Below are positions 1 to 7,677 of a stretch of 19,368 nt of DNA, one piece after another. How positions within the stretch are numbered: the stretch's first letter is position 1; every line of letters starts with the position of its first letter. A program made the position numbers and the translations under genes. The notes beneath the pieces are model-generated. The model was not told where the DNA came from, did not search any database, and saw nothing but the letters and a program-made list of their open reading frames with translations. Source of the DNA: an uncultured Oscillospiraceae bacterium (GTDB taxonomy: Bacteria; Bacillota; Clostridia; Oscillospirales; Oscillospiraceae); assembly GCA_934591815.1 (NCBI GenBank), contig CAKTPV010000027.1, forward strand, positions 1 to 19,368, in the 5' to 3' direction.

Positions 1-1463
1 AAGCCGCGGGTCACGATCTCCGGCGGGCAAAGCAGCTGGTGGTCGTGGCTGGACATGGGCAGCACGATGACCACCATACCGTCCTCCGCCAGCAGCTTCC
101 GGTCGTTGAGCACCACAGCGCCCACCTCGCCCACGCCGCTGCCGTCCACGAACACCTCGCCGGCGGGGACAGAGGTCTCGCACTTGATATGCTTGGTGGT
201 CAGCTCGATGACGGAGCCGTTGTCGGCCACCACGATGTTATTGGGGTGCATCCCCATGCTCTCCGCCACCCGCTTGTGGATCTGGAGCATCCGCTGCTCG
301 CCGTGGAGGGGGATGAAGAACTTGGGCTTTGTCAGGGCGTGGATGATCTTCAGCTCCTCCTGACAGGCGTGGCCGGAGACATGGAGCATATCCGCCTTGT
401 CGTACACCACGTCGGCGCCCTTGCGGAACAGCTCATTGATGACCCGCCCCACCGTCACCTCGTTGCCGGGGATGGCGCTGGCGGAGATGATGACCTTGTC
501 GCCGGGGCCGATATCCACCTGCTTGTGGGTGGAGAAGGCCATGCGGTACAGGGCGCTCATCTCCTCGCCCTGTGAGCCGGTGGTGACGATGACCTGTTGG
601 CTCAGGGGCAGACCCTTGATGCGGTTGATGTCCATCAGCGTATTCTTGGGCACCTTCATGTAGCCCAGCTCCGTGGAGACCTTCATGATATTCTCCATGC
701 TGCGGCCGGTGACGGCCACCTTGCGGCCGCAGGCCGCCGCGGCGTCCAGCACCTGCTGGATGCGGTGAACGTTGCTGGCGAAGGTGGTGACGATGATGCG
801 CTTGTCGCAGCCGGTGAACTGCCGCTTGAACGTGGCGCCCACCGCCTTTTCGCTCAGGGTGTAGCCGGGACGCTCCACATTGGTGGAGTCGGCCAGCAGC
901 GCCAGCACGCCCTGCTTGCCCAGCTCGCCGAAGCGCGCCAGATCGATGACCTCGCCGTCGATAGGCGTGGAGTCGATCTTGAAGTCGCCGGTGTGGACGA
1001 CGGTGCCCATCCGGGTGTGGATGGCCAGCGCCGCCGAGTCTGCGATGGAGTGGTTCACATGGATGAACTCCACCTGAAATTTGCCGGCCTTCACAGTCTG
1101 GCCGGCCTCCACGGTGATGAGCTTCGTGGAGTTCAGAAGGCCGTGCTCCTGCAGCTTCAGCTTGATGAGCCCGGCGGTAAAGCGGGTGCAGTAGATGGGG
1201 GTGTTGATCTGCTTGAGAACGTAGGGGATGGCGCCGATGTGATCCTCGTGTCCGTGGGTGATAAACATACCCCGCAGACGGCTGTGGTTCTTTACCAGAT
1301 AGCTGACGTCGGGGATGACGCAGTCGATGCCGTACATATCGTCGCCGGGGAAGGCCATGCCGCAATCCACGATGACGATCTCACCGCCGTACTCGTAGGC
1401 GGTCATGTTCTTGCCGATCTCATTCAGACCGCCCAGAGGGATGATCTTCAGTTTTTCTGCCAT
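1..1463 (-). CDS. rnj: Ribonuclease J, 3' end outside the window
   Basis: This is a metallo-beta-lactamase/beta-CASP ribonuclease with 5'-3' exonuclease and endonuclease activity in mRNA decay and rRNA maturation, acting in the cytoplasm. The reading frame was translated by hand from the minus strand. It starts MAEKLKIIPLGGLNEIGKNM and carries the zinc motif HGHEDH at residues 70-75, followed by HVNHSIADS, the HTGDFKID segment, VSGHACQEEL and FIPLHGEQRM, all in family order. About 487 residues are present. RNase J is usually ~555 residues, so about 70 C-terminal residues (the end of beta-CASP/RNase J and the C-terminal domain) lie beyond base 1. The last visible residues, PEIVTRG, match the point where the family continues with RGF. 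The start is ATG at 1463 with an AAGGAG site about 11 bases upstream. The gene is divergent from gdpP. J1 and J2 cannot be separated here. Confidence 0.95.
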   Translation of the reverse strand, partial: MAEKLKIIPLGGLNEIGKNMTAYEYGGEIVIVDCGMAFPGDDMYGIDCVIPDVSYLVKNHSRLRGMFITHGHEDHIGAIPYVLKQINTPIYCTRFTAGLIKLKLQEHGLLNSTKLITVEAGQTVKAGKFQVEFIHVNHSIADSAALAIHTRMGTVVHTGDFKIDSTPIDGEVIDLARFGELGKQGVLALLADSTNVERPGYTLSEKAVGATFKRQFTGCDKRIIVTTFASNVHRIQQVLDAAAACGRKVAVTGRSMENIMKVSTELGYMKVPKNTLMDINRIKGLPLSQQVIVTTGSQGEEMSALYRMAFSTHKQVDIGPGDKVIISASAIPGNEVTVGRVINELFRKGADVVYDKADMLHVSGHACQEELKIIHALTKPKFFIPLHGEQRMLQIHKRVAESMGMHPNNIVVADNGSVIELTTKHIKCETSVPAGEVFVDGSGVGEVGAVVLNDRKLLAEDGMVVIVLPMSSHDHQLLCPPEIVTRG

Positions 1464-1699
1464 AAATATCAAATACTCCTTTGCTTTTGCAAGATACCAC
1501 ACAGCCGCCGGGCGGGGAAATGGCCGCAGCAAAACAAAGGCGGTCCGTCCTCGTGCCGGCCCTGCATCGCCGGAGAGGAGCGGAGTATCGCCCAGCCGCT
1601 ACTGTGGATGGTGTGTAAGAGGTTGCCCTCTTTCTCTATGTGATCGCAGGGATACACTCTGCGAAACAACCAAAAAATGCGCGTATTTTTCTGCGCTTT
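1464..1699 (-). promoter_or_regulatory. Long structured 5' leader of the RNase J mRNA
   Basis: If transcription starts just downstream of the predicted -10 (1706-1711), the rnj mRNA has about 236 untranslated bases. On the minus strand it contains a 6-bp hairpin with a GCAA (GNRA) loop (arms 1617-1622 and 1627-1632) and a 5-bp hairpin (1645-1649 with 1659-1663). A small TTGC/GCAA hairpin lies just before the ribosome binding site. The rest is GC-rich with several competing pairings. No known riboswitch class was recognised. A 66-codon TTG-started frame inside it (1469-1669) lacks a ribosome binding site and looks like chance. A role in control of rnj is inference. Confidence 0.4.
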
Positions 1700-1705
1700 T
1701 CACAA

Positions 1706-1734
1706 AGTATAGCACACTTTCCGCCATTTGTACA
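1706..1734 (-). promoter_or_regulatory. Predicted sigma-A promoter of rnj
   Basis: Read on the minus strand: -35 TGTACA (1729-1734), a 17-base spacer, and -10 TATACT (1706-1711) preceded by TGC, an extended -10. The -35 matches the consensus at 4 of 6 positions and the -10 at 5 of 6. It points at rnj. Confidence 0.6.
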
Positions 1735-1741
1735 CCCCCAA

Positions 1742-1763
1742 CTTGTCGACAAGCTTCGACAGG
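1742..1763. promoter_or_regulatory. Palindromic candidate operator between the rnj and gdpP promoters
   Basis: CTTGTCGACAAG at 1742-1753 is a perfect 12-bp palindrome. It is followed by a partial second copy, CTTCGACAGG (1754-1763), so that GTCGA (1745-1749) also forms an inverted repeat with TCGAC (1756-1760). It lies 7 bases beyond the -35 of rnj and about 46 bases upstream of the -35 of gdpP, where a repressor or activator could act on both. It does not match the Firmicute LexA box (GAAC-N4-GTTC). No regulator was identified. Confidence 0.35.
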
Positions 1764-1808
1764 ACGCACGCCGCGGCGGAATTTGACCTGTTTTCCCCAA
1801 AGCGCCTA

Positions 1809-1837
1809 TTGTCCGCCGGGGAATTTTGTGCTATAAT
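1809..1837 (+). promoter_or_regulatory. Predicted sigma-A promoter of the gdpP operon
   Basis: -35 TTGTCC (1809-1814), a 17-base spacer, and a perfect -10 TATAAT (1832-1837) preceded by TGC (extended -10). This gives a ~50-base leader before the TTG start of gdpP. It is the only strong promoter seen upstream of the seven-gene run to ftsH. Confidence 0.7.
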
Positions 1838-1892
1838 CAATTGCTATATTAAATTGGAGACGTATCCCTATCACCGAGAGGAGGAACGCCTT

Positions 1893-3881
1893 TTGAGTAA
1901 AAAGATCATTCGCGGATTCCGCACGAATATGGCGCTGTACGGCCTATGCCTCATTGTGTTCGTCATCGTGACCATCCCCTTTGAGCCGCTGCTGGCGCTG
2001 GCGGAGGCGGCGGTGGCCGCCGTGGTGCTGCTGGTGGGCAGCCGCCGCAACAAGATAGCCCAGGCCTCCGTGCGGCAGTACATGGACCGGGTGTCCGGCG
2101 GCATGGACTCCGCACGCTCCAGCAATATGCTGTATGCGCCGCTGCCCATGCTGGTGTTCGATGCCACCACCGGCGAGGTGCTGTGGAGCAACGATATGTT
2201 TTTGCAGCTCACCAGCCAGAAAGAGAAGATCTTTGAGATGCTGGTGGACACGGTGGTGCCGGATTTCAGCTATCGCTGGCTGCTGGACGGCAAGCGGGAG
2301 TATCCGGAGCTGTTCCATTGGAACGGACGGATCTACCGGGTGTTCGGCGCGCTGAGCCATCCGGAGGAGATGCAGCGGGATCAGAACCCGCTGGCCACCA
2401 CCTACTGGATGGATGTCACCGACAGCGAGGAGATGCGCCAGACGCTGGAGCTGACCCGGCCTCTGGTGGCCATCCTCATGGTGGACAACTACGAGGAGCT
2501 GATGAAGGCCTGCCCGGAGAGCAAGCGCTCGGCGGTGCTGGCCGCGCTGGAGGAGCAGCTGAACAACTGGGCGGCAAATTCCGGCGGGCTGCTGCTGGGC
2601 TACGACCGCGACCGGTATCTGTTTGTGTTCGAGGAGAAGGACTACGGCGGCTACACCGAGAGAAAGTTCGATGTGCTGGAGAGGGTGCGGCAGGTGCAGG
2701 CCGGCGAGGGCGTGTACGCCACGCTGTCCATCGGCGTGGGCCGGGATGAGGACAGCTTTGACCAGCTGTTCAAAAATGCCTCGCTGGCACTGGAGATGGC
2801 CCTCAGCCGCGGCGGCGATCAGGCCGTGGTGAAGGACCGGGTGAACTTCGAGTTCTACGGCGGGCGCAGCAAGTCCACGGAGAAGCGCACAAAGGTGAAG
2901 TCCCGGGTCATGGCCAACGCACTGGGCGAGCTGATCGACGACGCCAAGCAGGTATACGTCATGGGCCACAAGTACGCGGACATGGACTCCGTGGGCGCGG
3001 CCATGGGCGTGTGCTGCATCGCCCGGAAGCGGGGCAAGAAGTGCCAGATCGTCATTGATACGGAGAACAACGCGGCTCACCCGCTGATCCGGCGGATGCA
3101 GGCCCAGCCGGAGTATTCCGGGGTACTGACCACCGGCGGCGAGGCGTTCCTGAAGTGCCAGCCCGGCACACTGCTGGTGGTGGTGGACACCAACCGTCCG
3201 GAGAGCGTGGAGTCCGAGGAGCTGCTGGAGACCTGCAACCGGGTGGCGGTCATCGACCACCACCGCCGGGGCAGCAGCTACATCGAAAAGATGGCGCTGA
3301 ACTACCACGAGCCGTATGCCTCCTCCGCCAGCGAGCTGGTGGCGGAGCTGATGCAGTATCTGGTGGAGCCGTCCGACGTGCTGAAGTGCGAGGCGGAGGC
3401 GCTGCTGGCGGGCATCGTGCTGGATACGAAAAACTTTATCAACCGCACCGGCGGCCGCACCTTCGAGGCGGCGGCCTTCCTGCGGCGGCTGGGGGCGGAT
3501 ACGCAGGACGTGCAGCGTCTGTTCCAGGGGGATCTGCAATCCATGATCGACCGCTACGCCATTATCCGGCAGGCGGAGCTGTACCACGACGATATCGCCG
3601 TGGTGGCGCTGGAGGAGGAGTGCGACCGGGTGACGGCCGCCAAGGCCGCCGACGAGCTGCTGACCATCCGGGGCATCAAGGCTTCCTTCGTCCTGTACAA
3701 GAAGGGCGACGGCGTGTATATGTCCGCCCGGTCGCTGGGTGAGATCAATGTGCAGGTCATTCTGGAGGCACTGGGCGGCGGCGGCAATTCCACCACGGCC
3801 GGCGGACAGGCAAACGACATTTCGGTGGACGAGGCCAGAGAAAAGCTGCTGGCGGCCATCGACCGGTATTTTGAAAACTGA
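1893..3881 (+). CDS. gdpP: GdpP-type cyclic-di-AMP phosphodiesterase (membrane-bound DHH/DHHA1)
   Basis: Hydrolyses cyclic di-AMP to pApA at the inner face of the membrane, so it lowers the second messenger that controls potassium, osmolyte and wall homeostasis in Firmicutes. At 662 residues it matches B. subtilis GdpP in length and domain order: two membrane helices (about 13-30 and 33-50), a PAS-like domain (82-178), a degenerate GGDEF domain (190-315), then DHH. The DHH residues are visible: H359, D363 and D365, D432, D455-H456-H457 and D511. In the DHHA1 part the usual GGGGH is GGGGN (628-632), an odd substitution. The start chosen is TTG at 1893, because AGGAGG (1879-1884) lies 8 bases upstream and the protein then begins [12 protein letters not shown], as the family does. 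The in-frame ATG at 1728 lies upstream of the promoter. It is followed by rplI after 20 bases, the classic gdpP-rplI-dnaB order. Confidence 0.93.
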   Translation: MSKKIIRGFRTNMALYGLCLIVFVIVTIPFEPLLALAEAAVAAVVLLVGSRRNKIAQASVRQYMDRVSGGMDSARSSNMLYAPLPMLVFDATTGEVLWSNDMFLQLTSQKEKIFEMLVDTVVPDFSYRWLLDGKREYPELFHWNGRIYRVFGALSHPEEMQRDQNPLATTYWMDVTDSEEMRQTLELTRPLVAILMVDNYEELMKACPESKRSAVLAALEEQLNNWAANSGGLLLGYDRDRYLFVFEEKDYGGYTERKFDVLERVRQVQAGEGVYATLSIGVGRDEDSFDQLFKNASLALEMALSRGGDQAVVKDRVNFEFYGGRSKSTEKRTKVKSRVMANALGELIDDAKQVYVMGHKYADMDSVGAAMGVCCIARKRGKKCQIVIDTENNAAHPLIRRMQAQPEYSGVLTTGGEAFLKCQPGTLLVVVDTNRPESVESEELLETCNRVAVIDHHRRGSSYIEKMALNYHEPYASSASELVAELMQYLVEPSDVLKCEAEALLAGIVLDTKNFINRTGGRTFEAAAFLRRLGADTQDVQRLFQGDLQSMIDRYAIIRQAELYHDDIAVVALEEECDRVTAAKAADELLTIRGIKASFVLYKKGDGVYMSARSLGEINVQVILEALGGGGNSTTAGGQANDISVDEAREKLLAAIDRYFEN

Positions 3882-3901
3882 CGAAAAGGAGAACTACAAC
3901 G

Positions 3902-4351
3902 ATGAAAGTCATTCTCAAGCAGGATGTGAAGGGTAAGGGCAAGAAGGGCCAGATGATCGAGGCGGCGGAGGGCTATGCCCGCAATTTCCTGCTGCCCAAG
4001 GGTCTGGCGGTGGAGGCCACTCCCGACGCGGTGAACACCATGAATTTGCAGGCCAAGGCCAAGGCCAAGGCGGACGCGGAGGCCAAGGCAGAGGCGCTGG
4101 CCATTGCCGAGAAACTCAAGAGCTGTCAGGTGAAGATCGCCGCCAAGGGCGGCGAGGGCGGCAAGCTGTTCGGCGCCGTCACCGGCAAGGAGATCTCCGG
4201 CGCGCTGAAGGAGCAGTTCGGCATGGACATCGACGGCAAGAAGCTGGTGCTGGAGCAGCCCATCAAGAGCTTCGGCGGCTATCAGGTCAAGGCCAAGCTG
4301 GGCTTCGAGGTCAGCGGCACGGTGTACGTCCTCGTCGTCGAGGAGAAGTAA
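3902..4351 (+). CDS. rplI: 50S ribosomal protein bL9
   Basis: This structural protein of the large ribosomal subunit binds 23S rRNA and helps restrain frameshifting. The 149 residues match the usual ~148. The N-terminal rRNA-binding domain is clear ([20 protein letters not shown], then [15 protein letters not shown]). A long Ala/Lys-rich connecting helix (about 50-75) follows, then the C-terminal domain with [12 protein letters not shown]. The ribosome binding site AAGGAG precedes ATG by about 10 bases. It sits 20 bases after gdpP and 33 bases before dnaB, almost certainly on the same transcript. Nothing unusual was seen. Confidence 0.98.
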   Translation: MKVILKQDVKGKGKKGQMIEAAEGYARNFLLPKGLAVEATPDAVNTMNLQAKAKAKADAEAKAEALAIAEKLKSCQVKIAAKGGEGGKLFGAVTGKEISGALKEQFGMDIDGKKLVLEQPIKSFGGYQVKAKLGFEVSGTVYVLVVEEK

Positions 4352-4384
4352 CCGTCTACATCACAACGGAAGGGAGGCCCTCAT

Positions 4385-5737
4385 ATGGCTGCGGACGATC
4401 TGCTGCTGCGGCAGGCGCCCCATTCACCGCAGGCGGAGCAGGCGGTGCTGGGCTCCATGCTCATCGACCCCGACTGCATCAAGGACGTCATGGACAAGCT
4501 GCGGCCGGAGGATTTCTACCTGCGGGCCAACCGCGATATTTTTGAGACCATCTACCATATGTTCGTCTACTCCCGTCCCATTGACGGCGTCACCGTGGCG
4601 GGGGAGATGGAGAAAACCGGCGTCTACAACGACAACACAAGGGACTACCTGCTGCAATTGATGGATGTGACGCCCACCAGCGCCAATGTCATGGAGTATG
4701 TGCAGATCGTGCTGGACAAGTCGCTGATGCGGCAGGTGGCGTCCGCCGCCGGGAGCATCAGCGCCATGGTGCTGGACGGCGCCGGCGACGCCGGCGATAT
4801 GCTGGAAGCAGCGGAGCAGAAGGTGTACGCCATCCGCCGCGGCCGCAGCGCCCAGAACATGGTGCCTGTGAGCATGGTGCTGGAGGATGTGATGGCGCAT
4901 CTGGCGGAGCTGACCGCCAGCGGCGGCAAGACGCTGCCGGGTCTGTCCACGGGTCTTTCCGCCGTGGACGCCAAGATCAACGGCCTGAACAAGTCCGACC
5001 TGCTGCTGCTGGCCGCCCGGCCCGGTATGGGCAAGACCAGTATGGCGCTGAACGTGGCGCTGTCAGCGGCGCGGGAATCCGGCAAGACCGTGGCCATCTT
5101 CTCCCTGGAGATGTCCAAGGAGCAGCTGGTGACCCGGCTCATTGCCAGCGAGGGGCTGGTGGAGAACACCCGTCTGGTGACGGGCAACCTGCGGGAGAGC
5201 GACTGGCAGCGGATCGCCGAGGCGGCGTCCTCCCTGAGCCGGATGGACATCCGCATCGACGACAACCCGCTGCTGACGGTGGCGGATATGAACGCCAAGT
5301 GCCGGCGGCTGGATAACCTGGGGCTGGTGGTCATCGACTACCTCCAGCTGATGACATCCGCCGGCGGAAAGGGCTATTCCGGCGAAAACCGCCAGCAGGC
5401 GGTGTCGGATATCAGCCGTATGCTGAAGATCATGGCCAAGGAGCTGCAGGTGCCGGTGCTGTGCCTGAGCCAGCTGAGCCGTGCCAACGAAAAGCGAGAC
5501 GACAAGCGGCCCATGCTGTCCGACCTCCGTGAGTCCGGCGCCATCGAGCAGGACGCGGATATCGTGCTGTTTCTGTACCGTGACGACTACTACAACAGCG
5601 ATTCGGAAAAGCGCAACGTGGCCGAGTGCATCGTGGCCAAGAACCGCCACGGTGAGACGGGTAAGGTGGAGCTGCGGTGGATGCCGGAGTACACCGCCTT
5701 CGGTACGCTGGAGAACCGCTATGACGATGAGGAGTGA
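4385..5737 (+). CDS. dnaB: Replicative DNA helicase DnaB (DnaC in Bacillus naming)
   Basis: Hexameric 5'-3' helicase that unwinds the chromosome at the replication fork and recruits primase. The 450 residues are the normal length. The N-terminal primase-contact domain (about 10-110) begins with QAEQAVLGSML. A linker leads to the RecA-like ATPase domain: Walker A ARPGMGKT (211-218), EMSKEQL after the catalytic Glu region (~242), Walker B LVVIDYLQL (314-322), LSQLSR (361-366), and the C-terminal LRESGAIEQDAD segment. No intein or insertion is present. ATG at 4385 follows a GGGAGG site. The tilS start lies 3 bases after its stop, which suggests translational coupling. Confidence 0.98.
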   Translation: MAADDLLLRQAPHSPQAEQAVLGSMLIDPDCIKDVMDKLRPEDFYLRANRDIFETIYHMFVYSRPIDGVTVAGEMEKTGVYNDNTRDYLLQLMDVTPTSANVMEYVQIVLDKSLMRQVASAAGSISAMVLDGAGDAGDMLEAAEQKVYAIRRGRSAQNMVPVSMVLEDVMAHLAELTASGGKTLPGLSTGLSAVDAKINGLNKSDLLLLAARPGMGKTSMALNVALSAARESGKTVAIFSLEMSKEQLVTRLIASEGLVENTRLVTGNLRESDWQRIAEAASSLSRMDIRIDDNPLLTVADMNAKCRRLDNLGLVVIDYLQLMTSAGGKGYSGENRQQAVSDISRMLKIMAKELQVPVLCLSQLSRANEKRDDKRPMLSDLRESGAIEQDADIVLFLYRDDYYNSDSEKRNVAECIVAKNRHGETGKVELRWMPEYTAFGTLENRYDDEE

Positions 5738-5740
5738 GCC

Positions 5741-7027
5741 ATGGACCTGACGCCGTGGATGGAGCACTGGCATATGCTGCCCGAACCGGGCGGCATCGTG
5801 CTGTGCGGCGTGTCCGGCGGACGGGATTCCGTCTGTCTGCTGGACTATCTGCATAAGCTGGGACAGCGGCGTGGCTTTACCGCCGCGGCGGGACATCTGA
5901 ACCACCTGATGCGGCCCACCGCCCAGCGGGACGAGGATTTCGTCCGGGCCTTCTGCATGGAGCGGGGTATTCCCTTCTATACGGAAAGCGCCGACGTGTA
6001 CGGCCTGTGCGATACGTGGGAGCTGACGGTGGAGGAGACAGGCCGCCGGGCGCGGTATGACTTCCTCCAACGGACGGCGGCGGCCATCGGCGCGGAGAAG
6101 ATCGCCACCGCCCATCACCGGGACGATCTGGCGGAGACAGTGCTTTTGCAGCTGCTGCGGGGTACCGGGCCGCAGGGATTGACCGGCATCCCACCGGTGC
6201 GGGGCAATATCGTCCGGCCGCTGCTGGACACGCCCCGCCGGGACATTGAGCAGTATATTGAGGAAAACGGGCTGACCTACGTCACCGACGAGACAAACAG
6301 CGACCTGGCCTACGCCCGGAACCGGCTGCGGCTGGAGATCTGGCCGGAGCTGGAGCGCATCAATCCCTCCGCGTCGGCGCATATTGCGCGGACGGCGGAC
6401 ATCCTGCGGCGGGAGAACGCCTATCTGGATGAGCTGGCGGCGGGATACCTGCCGGAGACGGGAGCCTCCGTGTCCTGCGAGGTGCTGCTGGCGGCGCCGG
6501 AGGCGCTGCGCCCCCGGCTGCTGCGGCTGCTGTTGGACCGGCTGGGCACGGGTAAAAAGGATGTGACTGCCGGGCATCTGGCGGCGCTGGAGCATCTAGC
6601 TGCCGGAGAGGGTACGCTGGCGCTGCCCGGTGGTGCTGCGGCGGTGTGCCGGAACGGTGTACTGACGCTGCGGACGGCGGAGACGCCGCCGGTGGAGACA
6701 GCGCTGCGGGAGGGGGAGAATTCCTTCGGCGCGGTGCGGCTTCTGGTGAGCCGGACGCCTGCGGCGGGCGCACTGGCGCTGCGCTGCGGACGAGGGCAGG
6801 TGCTGACCGCCCGGTGCTGGCGGCGGGACGACCGGCTGGCACTGCCGGGCAGCCGGGGAGAGCGGAGCGTCAAGCGGCTGCTCTCCGAGCGGGGGATACC
6901 CCCCGAAAAACGGGAGACGCTCCCGGTGTTCTGCGTGGATGGCGCTCTCGCCGCCGTGTGGGGCGTGGGCGTGGACAGGAGATTTCTGCCGGAGACTTCC
7001 GGCGAGGATATATATTATATAATGTGA
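5741..7027 (+). CDS. tilS: tRNA(Ile)-lysidine synthetase
   Basis: Ligates lysine to C34 of the CAU-anticodon tRNA-Ile using ATP, which changes its decoding from AUG to AUA. It is an essential cytoplasmic enzyme. The PP-loop motif SGGRDS is at residues 25-30. GHLNHLMRPTAQRDEDFV corresponds to the family's H..H.LR...D..FV segment, and HHRDDLAETVLLQLLRG is the conserved HNxxDQAET region. The N-terminal NTPase, substrate-binding and C-terminal domains fit within 428 residues, a normal length. GAGGAG in the end of dnaB serves as ribosome binding site for ATG at 5741. The 3' end turns sharply AT-rich (IYYIM) and holds a TATAAT that could be part of a promoter for hpt. Order tilS-hpt-ftsH is widespread in Firmicutes. 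Confidence 0.96.
   Translation: MDLTPWMEHWHMLPEPGGIVLCGVSGGRDSVCLLDYLHKLGQRRGFTAAAGHLNHLMRPTAQRDEDFVRAFCMERGIPFYTESADVYGLCDTWELTVEETGRRARYDFLQRTAAAIGAEKIATAHHRDDLAETVLLQLLRGTGPQGLTGIPPVRGNIVRPLLDTPRRDIEQYIEENGLTYVTDETNSDLAYARNRLRLEIWPELERINPSASAHIARTADILRRENAYLDELAAGYLPETGASVSCEVLLAAPEALRPRLLRLLLDRLGTGKKDVTAGHLAALEHLAAGEGTLALPGGAAAVCRNGVLTLRTAETPPVETALREGENSFGAVRLLVSRTPAAGALALRCGRGQVLTARCWRRDDRLALPGSRGERSVKRLLSERGIPPEKRETLPVFCVDGALAAVWGVGVDRRFLPETSGEDIYYIM
7018..7023 (+). promoter_or_regulatory. Isolated TATAAT at the tilS/hpt junction
   Basis: A perfect -10 hexamer in an abrupt AT-rich patch (7008-7024) at the end of tilS, 27 bases before the hpt start. No acceptable -35 was found 16-18 bases upstream (the bases there are ACTTCC-like), and there is no TG extension. 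It could be a weak internal promoter or merely the codons for the C-terminal IYYIM. Confidence 0.2.
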
Positions 7028-7050
7028 GAGAATTACGGAGGATAGAGCGT

Positions 7051-7605
7051 ATGGCAAAGAGCAATATGGATCAGGATATTCTGAAGGTCCTGCTGCCCGA
7101 GGAGGAGATCAAGGCCCGTGTGCAGGTGCTGGGCGACCAGCTGTATGAGGCGTTCCACGACAAGAACCCCCTGTTCGTGGGTGTTCTGAAGGGATGCTTC
7201 ATCTTCATGGCGGATCTGGTGCGTGCCGCGCAGTTCAAGAGCGAGCTGGAGTTTATCGGTGTGTCCTCCTATCATAACGGCACCAAGTCCTCCGGCGTGG
7301 TGCAGATCACCCGCGACTTGCAGGAGGACATCAACGGCCGGGATATCATCATTGTGGAGGACATTCTGGATTCCGGCAACACGCTGGTGTTTTTGAAGAA
7401 CTACCTCATGGCCAAGGGCGCGGCGTCCATCACCATCGTCACCCTGCTGGATAAGCCCTCCCGCCGGGAGAAGGCCATCACCGCCGACTACATCGGCTTC
7501 GTGGTGCCGGACGAGTTCGTGGTGGGATATGGACTGGACTATGCCCAGCAGTACCGCAATATGCCCTACATCGGCGTGCTGAAGCCGGAGGTATACAGTA
7601 AGTAA
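7051..7605 (+). CDS. hpt: Hypoxanthine(-guanine) phosphoribosyltransferase
   Basis: Purine salvage enzyme that transfers ribose-5-phosphate from PRPP to hypoxanthine and/or guanine, giving IMP/GMP. At 184 residues it has the usual size. Signature elements are VGVLKG (43-48), the SSY loop (72-74) in the flexible catalytic loop, the PRPP-binding motif IVEDILDSGNTL (101-112), and the base-contact segment VVPDEFVVGYGLDYAQ near 151-166. ATG at 7051 was chosen because CGGAGG lies about 9 bases upstream and the N-terminus then fits the family. The open frame extends into tilS, but that part is not homologous. Starts 23 bases after tilS. Substrate preference between hypoxanthine and guanine cannot be read from sequence. 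Confidence 0.96.
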   Translation: MAKSNMDQDILKVLLPEEEIKARVQVLGDQLYEAFHDKNPLFVGVLKGCFIFMADLVRAAQFKSELEFIGVSSYHNGTKSSGVVQITRDLQEDINGRDIIIVEDILDSGNTLVFLKNYLMAKGAASITIVTLLDKPSRREKAITADYIGFVVPDEFVVGYGLDYAQQYRNMPYIGVLKPEVYSK

Positions 7606-7611
7606 AATAAT

Positions 7612-7642
7612 GCGCGGCGTATACGAAGCGTATATGCTGCGC
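7612..7642 (+). repeat. 14-bp stem-loop between hpt and lepB
   Basis: The arms at 7612-7625 and 7629-7642 pair over 14 positions (two as G-U) around a 3-base AAG loop. No T-run follows, so it is not a standard intrinsic terminator. It fills most of the 72-base gap between hpt and lepB. A possible role is mRNA processing, or stabilising one side of the transcript. Confidence 0.6.
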
Positions 7643-7677
7643 CGGCGGACAGGCAAGAAAACTGAAGGAGGAGCCAC

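Noticed and set aside
433..1365. A 310-codon minus-strand frame overlapping rnj in another frame
   Set aside because: It is low-complexity Arg/His/Gly-rich sequence. The true minus-strand frame here encodes RNase J with all its motifs.
1469..1669. A 66-codon TTG-started frame in the rnj leader as a regulatory leader peptide
   Set aside because: There is no ribosome binding site before the TTG, and the composition is that of random sequence. It was kept only as part of the leader description.
1728..1892. An upstream ATG start for gdpP that would add 55 residues
   Set aside because: The start at 1728 lies upstream of the predicted promoter and of a good AGGAGG site. The added residues are unlike GdpP.
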